Shown here one piece after another: positions 20,854-29,515 of a DNA stretch of 45,746 bases (its first letter is position 1; every line of letters starts with the position of its first letter). The stretch is taken from contig CACFZK010000009.1 in assembly GCA_902570785.1 (NCBI GenBank), positions 1 through 45,746 of the forward strand, written 5' to 3'. The notes under the pieces were generated by a model. That model saw only the letters and a program-made list of their open reading frames with translations. It was not told the origin of the DNA and did not search any database. This DNA is from an uncultured Pelagibacteraceae bacterium. Its GTDB lineage: Bacteria > Pseudomonadota > Alphaproteobacteria > Pelagibacterales > Pelagibacteraceae. A program made the position numbers and the translations under genes.

Positions 20854-21237
20854 TTAACTTAAATATATGGGTTTAATCAATTTATTTTGTATTAAGTTTT
20901 TTTTAATTAATAATTCAATATTTTTTAGGTTAAAATCGTTGAGATCTGCATCTTTATACCCGTATAAATTGGCCCCAGTTGCTATTTTAATCCCTTTTGC
21001 CGCGGCAATTGATATTCTTATTCCAGTAAAGCTACCTGGGCCAATATTAACCAGGACTGAAAAATTTTTATCAATTTTAACTTTTTTTTCCTTAATTAAC
21101 TTATAAATACTATTAACAAGTAAGTCTTTTTTTCTAATATTTGTTTGAAGTTTTTTGACAAAAAAATTATTATTCACTTTTAAACCAATTGAGTCATTTT
21201 TGCCTGTGAAACTAATTATAAAAAAATTTTTTATCAT
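20854..21237 (-). CDS. tsaB: TsaB-like protein, shortened (t6A tRNA modification)
   Basis: Resembles TsaB/YeaZ, the partner that stabilises TsaD in making N6-threonylcarbamoyladenosine in tRNA. Visible landmarks are the ASKHA-type start (KNFFIISFTGKNDSIGLKV), the hallmark NIGPGSFTGIRISIAAAKGI and the terminal PIYLS that matches the usual C-terminal PxYLR. From the ATG at 21237 it has only about 127 residues, against about 210-230 in typical TsaB, so most of the C-terminal subdomain is missing while both ends are kept. An ATG at 21273 is also possible. The 5' end overlaps the divergent deacetylase gene. rimI, usually next to tsaB, is absent. Confidence 0.8.
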   Translation of the reverse strand: MIKNFFIISFTGKNDSIGLKVNNNFFVKKLQTNIRKKDLLVNSIYKLIKEKKVKIDKNFSVLVNIGPGSFTGIRISIAAAKGIKIATGANLYGYKDADLNDFNLKNIELLIKKNLIQNKLIKPIYLS

Positions 21238-22255
21238 CTTTGTTTTTATATTTTCTATAAATATTTTTTTCAATTCCTACTCATATTCAAAAAATATTGA
21301 AGATTACGGTATTATTAGCATTATGTATCACCGATTTGAAGAAAATAAGTATCCATCTACTAATATAAGAATTAAAGATTTTAAAGCTCATATAGATGAA
21401 ATAAAAAATTCTGATCTAAAATTTATTACACTAGAAGAATTTGAAAAATCTTTTAATAAAAATAATGTAACTAGAAAAATTTTATTAACTATTGATGATG
21501 CTTTTTCATCTTTTTATAAAAATGCTTGGCCTATTTTAAAACGAGATGAGATACCATTTATAATTTTTGTAAATACTGAAACAGTTGGATCTAGGGGATA
21601 TATGAGTTGGGAACAAATACAAACTATTTCAAAACATGATTTTGTACATATTGGAAATCATAGCCATAGTCACGGTTATTTAGTAGATAAAACTGATGAA
21701 GAGATAAGAAAAGATCTTACTATTGCAAAACAAATTCTAAAAAAAAAATTAGATTACGAAACAAAAATTTTTGCATATCCATTTGGTGAATATAAAAATT
21801 CTTATATTGAAATAGTGAAAGAGCTTGGTTTTAAATACGCTTTTGGTCAACATTCCGGAGTTATTGATAAAACTAAGAATAGATATGAGCTTCCAAGATT
21901 TCCAATGAATGAAAAATATGGTGAAATAAAAAGATTTAAAAGTTTACTAAAAAATATTGCTTTTCCTTATAAGAAAATATTGCCAGAGGAGAAGTACCTT
22001 ACAGATAGAAATAACCCACCAAGTGTAAGTATCCAATTTTTTGAAAATCAAAAAAATTTAGAAAATATTAATTGTTATTCTAATGAACAAAACAAATGGA
22101 GAAAATCCAAGTTACTTTTCACCAATAAAAATGAATTAAAAGTAATTTTAGATGGAAAATTTATTACTGAAAGGGGTAGAGTGAATTGCTCACTTAGAGA
22201 TAAAAGTGGATATTGGAGATGGTTAGGAATACAGTTTGTTATTGCAGATTTGTAA
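21206..22255 (+). CDS. Exported polysaccharide deacetylase (NodB/CE4 family)
   Basis: Carbohydrate esterase family 4 protein, likely removing acetyl groups from a cell-envelope or exported polysaccharide. From the GTG at 21206 it begins with a positively charged, hydrophobic signal sequence (KLIIKKFFIIFVFIFSINIF). CE4 motifs seen are KILLTIDDAFSSFY (motif 1 with the catalytic Asp pair), GNHSHSHGYL (metal His, H-x3-H) and FAYPFGEYKNSY (motif 3). The C-terminal 90 residues are unassigned and may form a carbohydrate-binding beta domain. A TTG at 21155 is an alternative start. It is the only + strand gene inside the long minus-strand cluster and overlaps tsaB head to head. Confidence 0.82.
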   Translation: MKLIIKKFFIIFVFIFSINIFFNSYSYSKNIEDYGIISIMYHRFEENKYPSTNIRIKDFKAHIDEIKNSDLKFITLEEFEKSFNKNNVTRKILLTIDDAFSSFYKNAWPILKRDEIPFIIFVNTETVGSRGYMSWEQIQTISKHDFVHIGNHSHSHGYLVDKTDEEIRKDLTIAKQILKKKLDYETKIFAYPFGEYKNSYIEIVKELGFKYAFGQHSGVIDKTKNRYELPRFPMNEKYGEIKRFKSLLKNIAFPYKKILPEEKYLTDRNNPPSVSIQFFENQKNLENINCYSNEQNKWRKSKLLFTNKNELKVILDGKFITERGRVNCSLRDKSGYWRWLGIQFVIADL

Positions 22256-22263
22256 ATTACAAA
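22249..22263. repeat. Palindrome across convergent stop codons
   Basis: TTTGTAA-A-TTACAAA is a perfect 15-base palindrome that contains the stop codons of both the deacetylase gene (+, 22253-22255) and the Bax-like gene (-, 22257-22259), one base apart. It is too short and AT-rich to be a convincing terminator. Confidence 0.4.
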
Positions 22264-23441
22264 GTTAGAGACTTTGATCTACTAGAGTTCATTAGTGTGG
22301 AACTGTCAAAATCAGTTAAATTATTTTGTTGTATAATTTTTTTAAGAGTTTTAACGTATTCTGATCCTGTTTGTGCATAATTATAGAGATAATCAACAAG
22401 ATCTACTCCTATAATTTTTTTATTACTTTCTCTTTTCTCAGCTCTTTCTTTCCTGAATTCTGTATAACCTCTATGCGTATTTAAATTTTTCATATAGGCG
22501 CTTACAGAAGATTGAAGCTTGGGAAACTTAAGAATTTTATGTTCTTTCTTCTTGTCTTTTTGTGATGGTTCAATACCATCTCCGTCCCAAGTCCACTGAC
22601 CGTACATGGCGTTACCTTCTAATGCAAATCTAGATGTCCCCCAACCACTCTCTTTTGCTGCTTGTGCAATAGCAATAGAAGTAGGAATGATATCCATTCT
22701 TTGTTTGAGTTCTGTAACATCCTCTCCGTTTACATCGTAATCTTTAAATCTTCTTTTAAGCCAGACTTTTTCACCCATTGAATTAGACTGTTTGCTTAGA
22801 ATTTTAAATAGTTTATTTCTGTCTTCTAATATTTTTTCATTTTCATTTAAAATTAAAGGCATAATAATTTTTATGAATGTGTCTTTTCTTTTATTTGTGC
22901 TTCTAATTTTTTTTAAGTCTTTTGGTAATTTAGTTAAATATACTGGTTTTACCGATTGACCTAATCTAATACTTTTTAAATCGTATTTTAAGTTTTCAAA
23001 TAAATTTAGCGTAATTTGTGTGTCAATGCCTATATAGTTTTCATCATTTTTTTTATTATTTGAAAACTCAGTATTATCTTTTTTTGTGTGATTATCACTT
23101 TTAAAATTAGATTTATATTCTTTTGCTACATATGTGAATTTTATCTCAGTGGTAACGGTCTTTATAAATGGTCTCACAGAGATCAAACTAATTGCAAATG
23201 TAATTAAAAATAAAGTTATTAAAATATTTGTTAAGACTTGTTCTTTGAATTTTATTTCAGCAATTTTTTTTTTATTATAACTTTGCTCAGGTAATCTGAT
23301 TTTGTTTTTTAATAAGATTAGTTCAATTTGAGAAGTTGTTAATTTCTTTTTTGATTTAGCATACAACTTAAGTTCGTCTATTTTATAAAGTTTGCCTAGC
23401 TCTAATAATTGTTCCAAATAAGGTGTTACTTTCAACTTCAT
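22257..23441 (-). CDS. Bax-like glucosaminidase-domain membrane protein
   Basis: Predicted membrane-anchored peptidoglycan hydrolase of 394 residues. The first 70 residues are cytoplasmic and charged, followed by one membrane helix (LTNILITLFLITFAISLIS) and a periplasmic part. The C-terminal 150 residues match the Bax/GH73 N-acetylglucosaminidase fold. The key stretch is IPTSIAIAQAAKESGWGTSR with the catalytic Glu, then NAMYGQWTWDGDGI and FPKLQSSVSAYMKNLNTHRG. It follows the NifU-like gene by 4 bases. A role in cell-wall turnover is inferred. Confidence 0.82.
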   Translation of the reverse strand: MKLKVTPYLEQLLELGKLYKIDELKLYAKSKKKLTTSQIELILLKNKIRLPEQSYNKKKIAEIKFKEQVLTNILITLFLITFAISLISVRPFIKTVTTEIKFTYVAKEYKSNFKSDNHTKKDNTEFSNNKKNDENYIGIDTQITLNLFENLKYDLKSIRLGQSVKPVYLTKLPKDLKKIRSTNKRKDTFIKIIMPLILNENEKILEDRNKLFKILSKQSNSMGEKVWLKRRFKDYDVNGEDVTELKQRMDIIPTSIAIAQAAKESGWGTSRFALEGNAMYGQWTWDGDGIEPSQKDKKKEHKILKFPKLQSSVSAYMKNLNTHRGYTEFRKERAEKRESNKKIIGVDLVDYLYNYAQTGSEYVKTLKKIIQQNNLTDFDSSTLMNSSRSKSLTL

Positions 23442-23445
23442 TAGA

Positions 23446-23997
23446 TTAGATTGCTTCTACATTTTTTACATCTTTTATGTAATGTCGCAATAAATTTTGA
23501 ACTCCATTTTTAAGAGTAACTATTGAACTTGGGCAACCAGAGCAGCTTCCCCTCAGCTCAACTTTAACTGTACCTTCTTGGAAGGATATAAATTTTATAT
23601 CACCACCGTCTTTGGCTACAGCAGGTCTTATTTTACTATCTAGAACTTTTTTAATTTCCTCTTCTATTGTATTAGTCTCTTTTTTTGGTCGCTCATTAGC
23701 TAAAGCCTCTTTTAGAAGGATCGGTTTTTTATCTTTTTCTAAATGATCGTTAATCTCTGATATTATTGAAGGTTTCAAACTATCCCAACTAGCGGCTTCT
23801 GTCTTTTTAACACTTATAAAGTTATCTGAAACTAATACCAATTCCACCCCATCGAAATTTAGCAAGTTCTTGATTAAATTATTTGTAATTGATTTAATAT
23901 CCTTTTTTTGAAACTCCTTGGCACCAATTTCAGAAAATTTATTATTTGAAATAAATTTTAAAGCATTTGGATTAGGAGTTATTTCAGTTTGTATCAT
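23446..23997 (-). CDS. NifU-like iron-sulfur scaffold protein (Nfu type)
   Basis: Fe-S cluster carrier of 183 residues with two parts. The N-terminal Nfu_N domain (TEITPNPNALKFISNN, KNLLNFDGVELVLVSDNFISV) is typical of alphaproteobacteria and mitochondria (NFU1). The C-terminal NifU domain has the cluster ligands in LRGSCSGCPSSIVTLKNGV. It delivers 4Fe-4S clusters to target enzymes; the radical-SAM enzyme MiaB and Nth encoded nearby need such clusters. The position between trpS and tsaB follows the conserved alphaproteobacterial order. Confidence 0.93.
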   Translation of the reverse strand: MIQTEITPNPNALKFISNNKFSEIGAKEFQKKDIKSITNNLIKNLLNFDGVELVLVSDNFISVKKTEAASWDSLKPSIISEINDHLEKDKKPILLKEALANERPKKETNTIEEEIKKVLDSKIRPAVAKDGGDIKFISFQEGTVKVELRGSCSGCPSSIVTLKNGVQNLLRHYIKDVKNVEAI

Positions 23998-24022
23998 TAT
24001 AATTTATAATATATATGAATTA

Positions 24023-25033
24023 TTAAATAAATCCCACAATTTCTTTAATTTCTTTTAGATTTTTATCTGCAATTATTTTTGCTTTTTCTGCTCCGTTTCT
24101 TAAAATGTTAAGCAAAAGAGACTTATCCTTATTTAATTCTTTTATTTTTTTTCCAATGGGACAAATTGTTGCAATTAGTACGTCGGAAAGGTTTTTTTTA
24201 AATTTCGAGAAATCCTTTCCTTCCATTTCTTTTAATGTTTTTTCCAAAGAGGTATTGGTTATTGATGAATATATATTAAGAAGATTTAATGCTTCCGGAC
24301 GCTTTTCCAAATCCTTTTTATCTGATGTTATTAGTGAAGAGTCTGTTTTTGCTTTTTTAATTTTTTTTTCTATTTGATCCTCACTATCCTGGAGATTTAT
24401 TCTAGAATAATCGGACTCCTCTGATTTGCTCATTTTCTTTTTTCCGTCTCTTAAACTCATAACTCTAGAAAATTTTTTTTGTATTAAAGGTTCGGGGATT
24501 GGAAAAAAATTTGATTTATTAAAATCATTATTAAATTTATTTGCTATATCTCTGCAAAGTTCAAGATGTTGTTTTTGATCATCCCCAACAGGTACGTGGG
24601 TTGCCTTGTATAAAAGTATGTCAGCTGCCATCAAATTTGGATAAACATATAATCCAACGCTTGCATTTTCTTTGTTGCTCCCAGCTTTCTCCTTAAATTG
24701 TGTCATCCTATTAAGCCAACCTAACCTTGAAACACAATTAAAAATCCAAGCCAACTCTGCATGACCACTTACTGACGACTGATTAAAAATTATACTTTTT
24801 TTAAAATCTAATCCGCACGCAATAAAACTTGAAAGAGTTTCAAAAATACTATTTTTAAGTTCTTTAGGATCTTGAAATACAGTAATCGCATGAAGATCAA
24901 CGATTGAATAAATACAATCCGTTTTTTTTTGGAGTTCGACAAAATTTTTAATAGCACCTAGATAATTACCTAAATGTAAATTTCCAGTAGGTTGAACCCC
25001 CGAAAAGACCAAATCTTTAAAATTTTTATTCAT
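24023..25033 (-). CDS. trpS: TrpS, tryptophanyl-tRNA synthetase
   Basis: Class I aminoacyl-tRNA synthetase that charges tRNA-Trp. The 336 residues include the HIGH-type motif GVQPTGNLHLGNYLGAIKNF, the tryptophan pocket region DLHAITVFQDP, and the signature loop KKMSKSEESD. It overlaps the murJ stop by 4 bases, so the two are translationally coupled. Confidence 0.96.
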   Translation of the reverse strand: MNKNFKDLVFSGVQPTGNLHLGNYLGAIKNFVELQKKTDCIYSIVDLHAITVFQDPKELKNSIFETLSSFIACGLDFKKSIIFNQSSVSGHAELAWIFNCVSRLGWLNRMTQFKEKAGSNKENASVGLYVYPNLMAADILLYKATHVPVGDDQKQHLELCRDIANKFNNDFNKSNFFPIPEPLIQKKFSRVMSLRDGKKKMSKSEESDYSRINLQDSEDQIEKKIKKAKTDSSLITSDKKDLEKRPEALNLLNIYSSITNTSLEKTLKEMEGKDFSKFKKNLSDVLIATICPIGKKIKELNKDKSLLLNILRNGAEKAKIIADKNLKEIKEIVGFI

Positions 25034-26556
25034 TTTATTTTGTAACTTTTTAGGTTTAATATTCCCAATATTTTAGCAGTAATTAGGTACAAAGTTGATG
25101 ATAAACCTACCATAATTAACAAATAAATTAATTTAAATTCATTTGAATATTCAAACTTATCCTCAAAATAATTTAGACCATTATAAAGAAAAATGGACAT
25201 TAAAAATGTTGAAGCCAAAATTTTAAATAGATTTGATGTCAAAATATTTTTTAAGAATAATATTTTATTTCTTCTTAAATAAATTAGATAAATTATAACT
25301 CCAACCCAAGTAGATAAAGAAGTCGCAATCGGTATAATAACAAAGCCGTATTTTTTAAAAAGTGATAAACTAATGACAATATTAATAAACATAGTAATAA
25401 AAGAAATATAAAACGGTAGTTTAGTATTATTCCTTGCAAAATAAAAATTTGACAAAACTTTTATTAAGGCAAAAGCTGGGACTCCAAAAGAAAAAAACAT
25501 TAAAGCTTGGGAAGTATTATGAACATCTTCCTTATTAAATGATCCATAACCAAATAAAGAATTAACTATTTGTTCTGATGCTATAAATAATCCTAACGCC
25601 GCAGGAAGTGATAGCAGTAAACACAATTCAATAGATTTATTTTGCAATTTTTCAACTAAAGTTTGTTTTTTTAATTTAATACATTTTGTTAAATTAGGTA
25701 AAGCAACAGTACCAATTGCAATACCTGCAATCGCTAGGTTAATTTGGTAAATTCTATCTGCGTAGTATAAATAAGACACAGCACCAGATTGAAATGATGC
25801 AATTATTGTTCCAATTAAAATGTTAATCTGAGTTATGCCAGAAGAAAAAATACTTGGAAGTAATTTTTTAAAAAAAGCTCTTATATTATTACTAATTTTT
25901 TTTAAAAATAATATTGAAGGAAAATAAAATCTACGTGTAACAACAATAAGAACAATAAATTGAAATATTCCAGCTAATGTTACTCCGATGGATAAACTTT
26001 TTGCAATGTTAAGATTATTATTAAAGGCCAGAAAAAGTGATAGAATTAGAACTACATTTAAAATTATTGGCGCCGCAGCTGCTGCCGCAAACTTATTATT
26101 AGTGTTTAAAATACCTGACAATAAAGAAGATAAAGTTACAAAAAGTAAAAATGGAAATGTTATTCTGGTAAATTCCACTGCTAAATTAAACTTTTCTGAA
26201 TTTTCATAAAAACCTGGCGCTATGATATAGATTATAAAAGGAGTGAAAATTTCGACTATGATAATCAGAAATATAAGAAATATTGAAATTATACTTAAAA
26301 CTTCATCCGCAAATTTTTTTGCAAATTTTTTTCCCTTAATTTTTTGGTCTGAGTAACTTGGTATAAATGCAGCATTAAATGTACCTTCAGCAAATAATCT
26401 TCTAAAAGTGTTTGGAAGTCTAAAAGCAACAAAGAAAGCATCAGCGTAAATACTTGTGCCTAGAAAAATTGCTATTAAAATATCTCTTAAATAGCCCAAA
26501 ACCCTACTTACTAAAGTATAAAACCCAAAAACTGATGTAGAAGACAATAAATTCAT
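25030..26556 (-). CDS. murJ: MurJ, lipid II flippase
   Basis: MOP-superfamily membrane protein that flips lipid II to the periplasm for peptidoglycan synthesis. The 508 residues form about 14 hydrophobic segments. The conserved N-terminal half includes STSVFGFYTLVSRVLGYLRD, ADAFFVAFRLPNTFRRLFAE and the start of the next helix, GTFNAAFIPSYS; these match MurJ closely. It heads the long minus-strand run (trpS and the NifU-like gene follow). The promoter must lie in the 56-base gap shared with maeB. Confidence 0.95.
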   Translation of the reverse strand: MNLLSSTSVFGFYTLVSRVLGYLRDILIAIFLGTSIYADAFFVAFRLPNTFRRLFAEGTFNAAFIPSYSDQKIKGKKFAKKFADEVLSIISIFLIFLIIIVEIFTPFIIYIIAPGFYENSEKFNLAVEFTRITFPFLLFVTLSSLLSGILNTNNKFAAAAAAPIILNVVLILSLFLAFNNNLNIAKSLSIGVTLAGIFQFIVLIVVTRRFYFPSILFLKKISNNIRAFFKKLLPSIFSSGITQINILIGTIIASFQSGAVSYLYYADRIYQINLAIAGIAIGTVALPNLTKCIKLKKQTLVEKLQNKSIELCLLLSLPAALGLFIASEQIVNSLFGYGSFNKEDVHNTSQALMFFSFGVPAFALIKVLSNFYFARNNTKLPFYISFITMFINIVISLSLFKKYGFVIIPIATSLSTWVGVIIYLIYLRRNKILFLKNILTSNLFKILASTFLMSIFLYNGLNYFEDKFEYSNEFKLIYLLIMVGLSSTLYLITAKILGILNLKSYKIK

Positions 26557-26568
26557 ATTTAAGACAAA

Positions 26569-26596
26569 TTGTTAGTGATTTAATATCATTTATATT
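26569..26596 (+). promoter_or_regulatory. Candidate maeB promoter
   Basis: TTGTTA (26569-26574) and TATATT (26591-26596) are spaced by 16 bases in the 56-base gap between divergent murJ and maeB, 16 bases before the maeB ATG. This is a reasonable sigma-70 match in AT-rich DNA and not proof of activity. Confidence 0.4.
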
Positions 26597-26612
26597 ACAT
26601 AATTAGTTTTTA

Positions 26613-28907
26613 ATGACAAAAAAATCAAAAATTGACCATTATACAGATAAAGAAGCACTGGAGTTTCATAATAGAGGGAAGTCTGGCAAAATTGAGATAA
26701 TTTCCTCTAAATCTTTGACAACAAAAAGAGACCTTTCTCTTGCTTATTCTCCTGGTGTTGCAGTTCCTGTTTTAGAAATATCAAAAAATCCTGACGCAGC
26801 GTATGAGTATACTAGCAAAGGAAACTTAGTTGCGGTTATAAGTAATGGTTCAGCCATTCTTGGATTAGGAAATTTGGGTGCTTTAGCGTCTAAGCCTGTT
26901 ATGGAAGGAAAAGCTGTGTTATTTAAAAGATTTGCTGATATAGACGCCATAGATATAGAAATAGATAATAAAAATTCTGATGAGATAATTAAATGTATCA
27001 GGAATATTGGAAATAGTTTTGGCGGGATTAATTTAGAGGATATAGCTGCACCTGATTGTTTTATAATTGAAAAAAAACTAAAGGAGAGTTTAGATATTCC
27101 AATTTTTCATGATGATCAGCATGGAACAGCAATTATTACTTCTGCTGCTCTTATAAACGCATTGGACTTATCAAATAAAAAGCCAAGCGACGTAAAAATT
27201 GTTATAAATGGGGCTGGCGCTTCTGCATTAGCTTGTGCAAATCTTTTTAAAAGTATTGGTATAAAAACTGGAAATATAATTATGCTTGATAGAAAAGGAG
27301 TTATTTATAAGGGAAGGGATAATGTTGATCAATTTAAATCAGTATATGCAGTTGAAACAAAATTAAGAACGCTTAAAGACGCAATGAAAGGTGCAGATGT
27401 ATTTTTAGGTTTATCGGCAAAAAATGTTTTAGACAAAGATATGGTAAAATCTATGGCTAAGAATCCTATAATATTTGCATGCGCAAATCCTGATCCTGAG
27501 ATAAAACCTGAGTTAGTTGATGAAGTAAGAACAGACGCAATAGTCGCAACTGGTAGATCAGATTATCCAAACCAGGTTAATAATTTAATTGGTTTCCCCT
27601 ATATATTTCGAGGTGCTCTGGATGTTAGGGCAAAAGAAATTAATGAAGAAATGAAAATAGCAGCAGCTAAAGCTATTGCCACGCTTGCAAGAGAGGAAGT
27701 TCCTGACGAAGTGGTAAATGCCTATGGAGGAGAGAGGCCACATTATGGAAGAGAATATATCATTCCATCTACTTTTGATCCGAGATTGATCAGTCGAATA
27801 CCTGCTGCTGTTGCACAAGCTGCTATGGAAAGCGGTGTTGCTAGAAAAAAAATATTAGATATTGAAACTTACAAAGATCAATTAACTAACAGACTCGATC
27901 CATCCATGAGCATTATGCAAGGTATTAATGCTCAAGTAAAAAAAAGACCCAAGACAGTTGTTTTTGCAGAAGGAGAAGACCAAAATATGCTTAAAGCTGC
28001 AGTTGCCTATAAAAATAGTCGATTAGGAAACCCAATTGTAATTGGAAATGAAAAGAGAGTAAAAGAGCAATTAAAAGAAATAGGACTAGACGAAAACTAC
28101 AAAATAAAAATTGTTAATTCGACTGATAAAGAAAAAAGAGAGATGTATACGAAAAAATTGTACGCAAAATTGCAAAGAAAAGGCCTATTAGAAAGAGATG
28201 TGGACAGATTAATAAGAAATGACAGAGTTATTTGGGGATCTTCTATGGTTGAATGCGGAGATGCAGATGCAATGGTAACAGGAAATATCAGACATTACGC
28301 TGCATCAATTGAGAGTTTAAAAAAAGTTGTTGAGGCTAGACCTGGTGAAATACTATTCGGTCTAAACTTACTAATTACTCCTAAAAAAACTGTTTTCATT
28401 GCAGACACACAAGTAAATGACTTTCCATCTGCAGAACATTTGATAAAAATTGCTACATCAAGTGTGAGGGTGGCTAGATTATTCGGATTTGACCCTAAAG
28501 TTGCTTTTTTATCTCATTCTACATTTGGCAAACCTTCATCCAGAAATACTAAACATGTAAGAGAAGCTATTGAAATTTTAAAAAAGACTAATGTTGATTT
28601 TGATTTTGATGGGGAGATGCAGCCTGATGTAGCTTTAAATCCAAAATATAAGGAAACCTATCCTTTTTCTAAAATAGTAGGTAATGCAAATATTCTAATA
28701 ATGCCTGCTCTTCATAGTGCTGCCATATCAACTAAACTTATGAGAACTATTGGGGGCGCAAAAACAATTGGGCCACTTTTAATTGGATTAGGTTTACCAA
28801 TTGAAATAGCTCCTTTGAGATCGTCACCAAATGATATTTTAAATTTAGCATCAGTCGCTGCCTTCTCTTCTGAAGTAATAGATTACAAAAATAAGAAAAA
28901 GAATTAG
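26613..28907 (+). CDS. maeB: MaeB, NADP-type malic enzyme with phosphotransacetylase-like domain
   Basis: Decarboxylates malate to pyruvate, giving NADPH and linking the TCA cycle to pyruvate. The 764 residues split into a malic enzyme part (SLAYSPGVAVPVLEI, GNLGALASKPVMEGKAVLFK, IFHDDQHGTAIITSAAL, VINGAGASALACANLFK) to about residue 430 and a C-terminal phosphotransacetylase-like domain from about residue 440 (VVFAEGEDQNMLKAAVAY). The latter domain usually regulates rather than catalyses. This long hybrid form is typical of Gram-negative MaeB. It converges on the BON lipoprotein gene with a 4-base overlap of stop codons. Confidence 0.95.
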   Translation: MTKKSKIDHYTDKEALEFHNRGKSGKIEIISSKSLTTKRDLSLAYSPGVAVPVLEISKNPDAAYEYTSKGNLVAVISNGSAILGLGNLGALASKPVMEGKAVLFKRFADIDAIDIEIDNKNSDEIIKCIRNIGNSFGGINLEDIAAPDCFIIEKKLKESLDIPIFHDDQHGTAIITSAALINALDLSNKKPSDVKIVINGAGASALACANLFKSIGIKTGNIIMLDRKGVIYKGRDNVDQFKSVYAVETKLRTLKDAMKGADVFLGLSAKNVLDKDMVKSMAKNPIIFACANPDPEIKPELVDEVRTDAIVATGRSDYPNQVNNLIGFPYIFRGALDVRAKEINEEMKIAAAKAIATLAREEVPDEVVNAYGGERPHYGREYIIPSTFDPRLISRIPAAVAQAAMESGVARKKILDIETYKDQLTNRLDPSMSIMQGINAQVKKRPKTVVFAEGEDQNMLKAAVAYKNSRLGNPIVIGNEKRVKEQLKEIGLDENYKIKIVNSTDKEKREMYTKKLYAKLQRKGLLERDVDRLIRNDRVIWGSSMVECGDADAMVTGNIRHYAASIESLKKVVEARPGEILFGLNLLITPKKTVFIADTQVNDFPSAEHLIKIATSSVRVARLFGFDPKVAFLSHSTFGKPSSRNTKHVREAIEILKKTNVDFDFDGEMQPDVALNPKYKETYPFSKIVGNANILIMPALHSAAISTKLMRTIGGAKTIGPLLIGLGLPIEIAPLRSSPNDILNLASVAAFSSEVIDYKNKKKN

Positions 28908-29515
28908 TTTTTATTTCTACTTAAATCCTCAACTAAAATAATACTTGGGATGGCCTCCTTCAATCCATAAATATTTTGAGTTTCATTGATTACCTGTTTT
29001 TTTTCATCTTTTGTCATTGAAATTCCAAATATATATGTTTTGGCATTAATAGTATCGATATTGTAATTCGAAGCTCTTATTGATTTGTTAAAGATGAATG
29101 CAGTTCTTAACTGGGATGTTATAAAAATATCTTTAGCTGTGCTTTTAAAATTAGTTTGTCCTTTTATTTTTATTGCGCTTTTTACAGATCGCACTCCTTT
29201 TGTTTCCCAAGCTAACTTGGTAATTTTAAGTTTTTCTTCAGGCTCATCCACTTTACCTGATAGAAAAATATTACCATCCAAGACTTTAATATCTATTGAG
29301 ATAAAATATTTCTTTTCATTCAATGCTAGTCTTCCCATTAAGTTCTTTTGCATAATTGAGTCATCAATTTGCATTCCAACTGTTCTGGGATCAAAAGCTA
29401 TACTGACACCTGAGCCAAATACACCGACTGATGAAGTTCCTACACAGGAGTATAGAAGCGAAGAAATTAAAATTATTTTAAAAAATAATAAAATTATTTT
29501 TTTAATTTTAAACAT
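28904..29515 (-). CDS. BON-domain outer-membrane lipoprotein (DolP/YraP-like)
   Basis: Lipoprotein of 203 residues with a signal peptide ending in a lipobox-like LLYSC and two BON domains. BON1 is about residues 50-115 (DDSIMQKNLMGRLAL, VLDGNIFLSGKVDEPEEKLKI, KGVRSVKSAIKI) and BON2 is the remainder (YNIDTINAKTYIFGISMTKDE). E. coli DolP supports outer-membrane integrity and BAM function. In E. coli dolP lies in the rsmI-lpoA-yraN-diaA-dolP group, and here too rsmI and an LpoA-like gene are neighbours, which supports the assignment. It overlaps the start of rsmI by about 22 bases. Confidence 0.82.
   Translation of the reverse strand: MFKIKKIILLFFKIILISSLLYSCVGTSSVGVFGSGVSIAFDPRTVGMQIDDSIMQKNLMGRLALNEKKYFISIDIKVLDGNIFLSGKVDEPEEKLKITKLAWETKGVRSVKSAIKIKGQTNFKSTAKDIFITSQLRTAFIFNKSIRASNYNIDTINAKTYIFGISMTKDEKKQVINETQNIYGLKEAIPSIILVEDLSRNKN

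Noticed and set aside
20854-21273. tsaB as a pseudogene fragment
   Set aside because: The frame is intact, both the GPGSFTG core and the C-terminal PxYL end are kept, and its gene-order position is conserved; a shortened functional gene is more likely.
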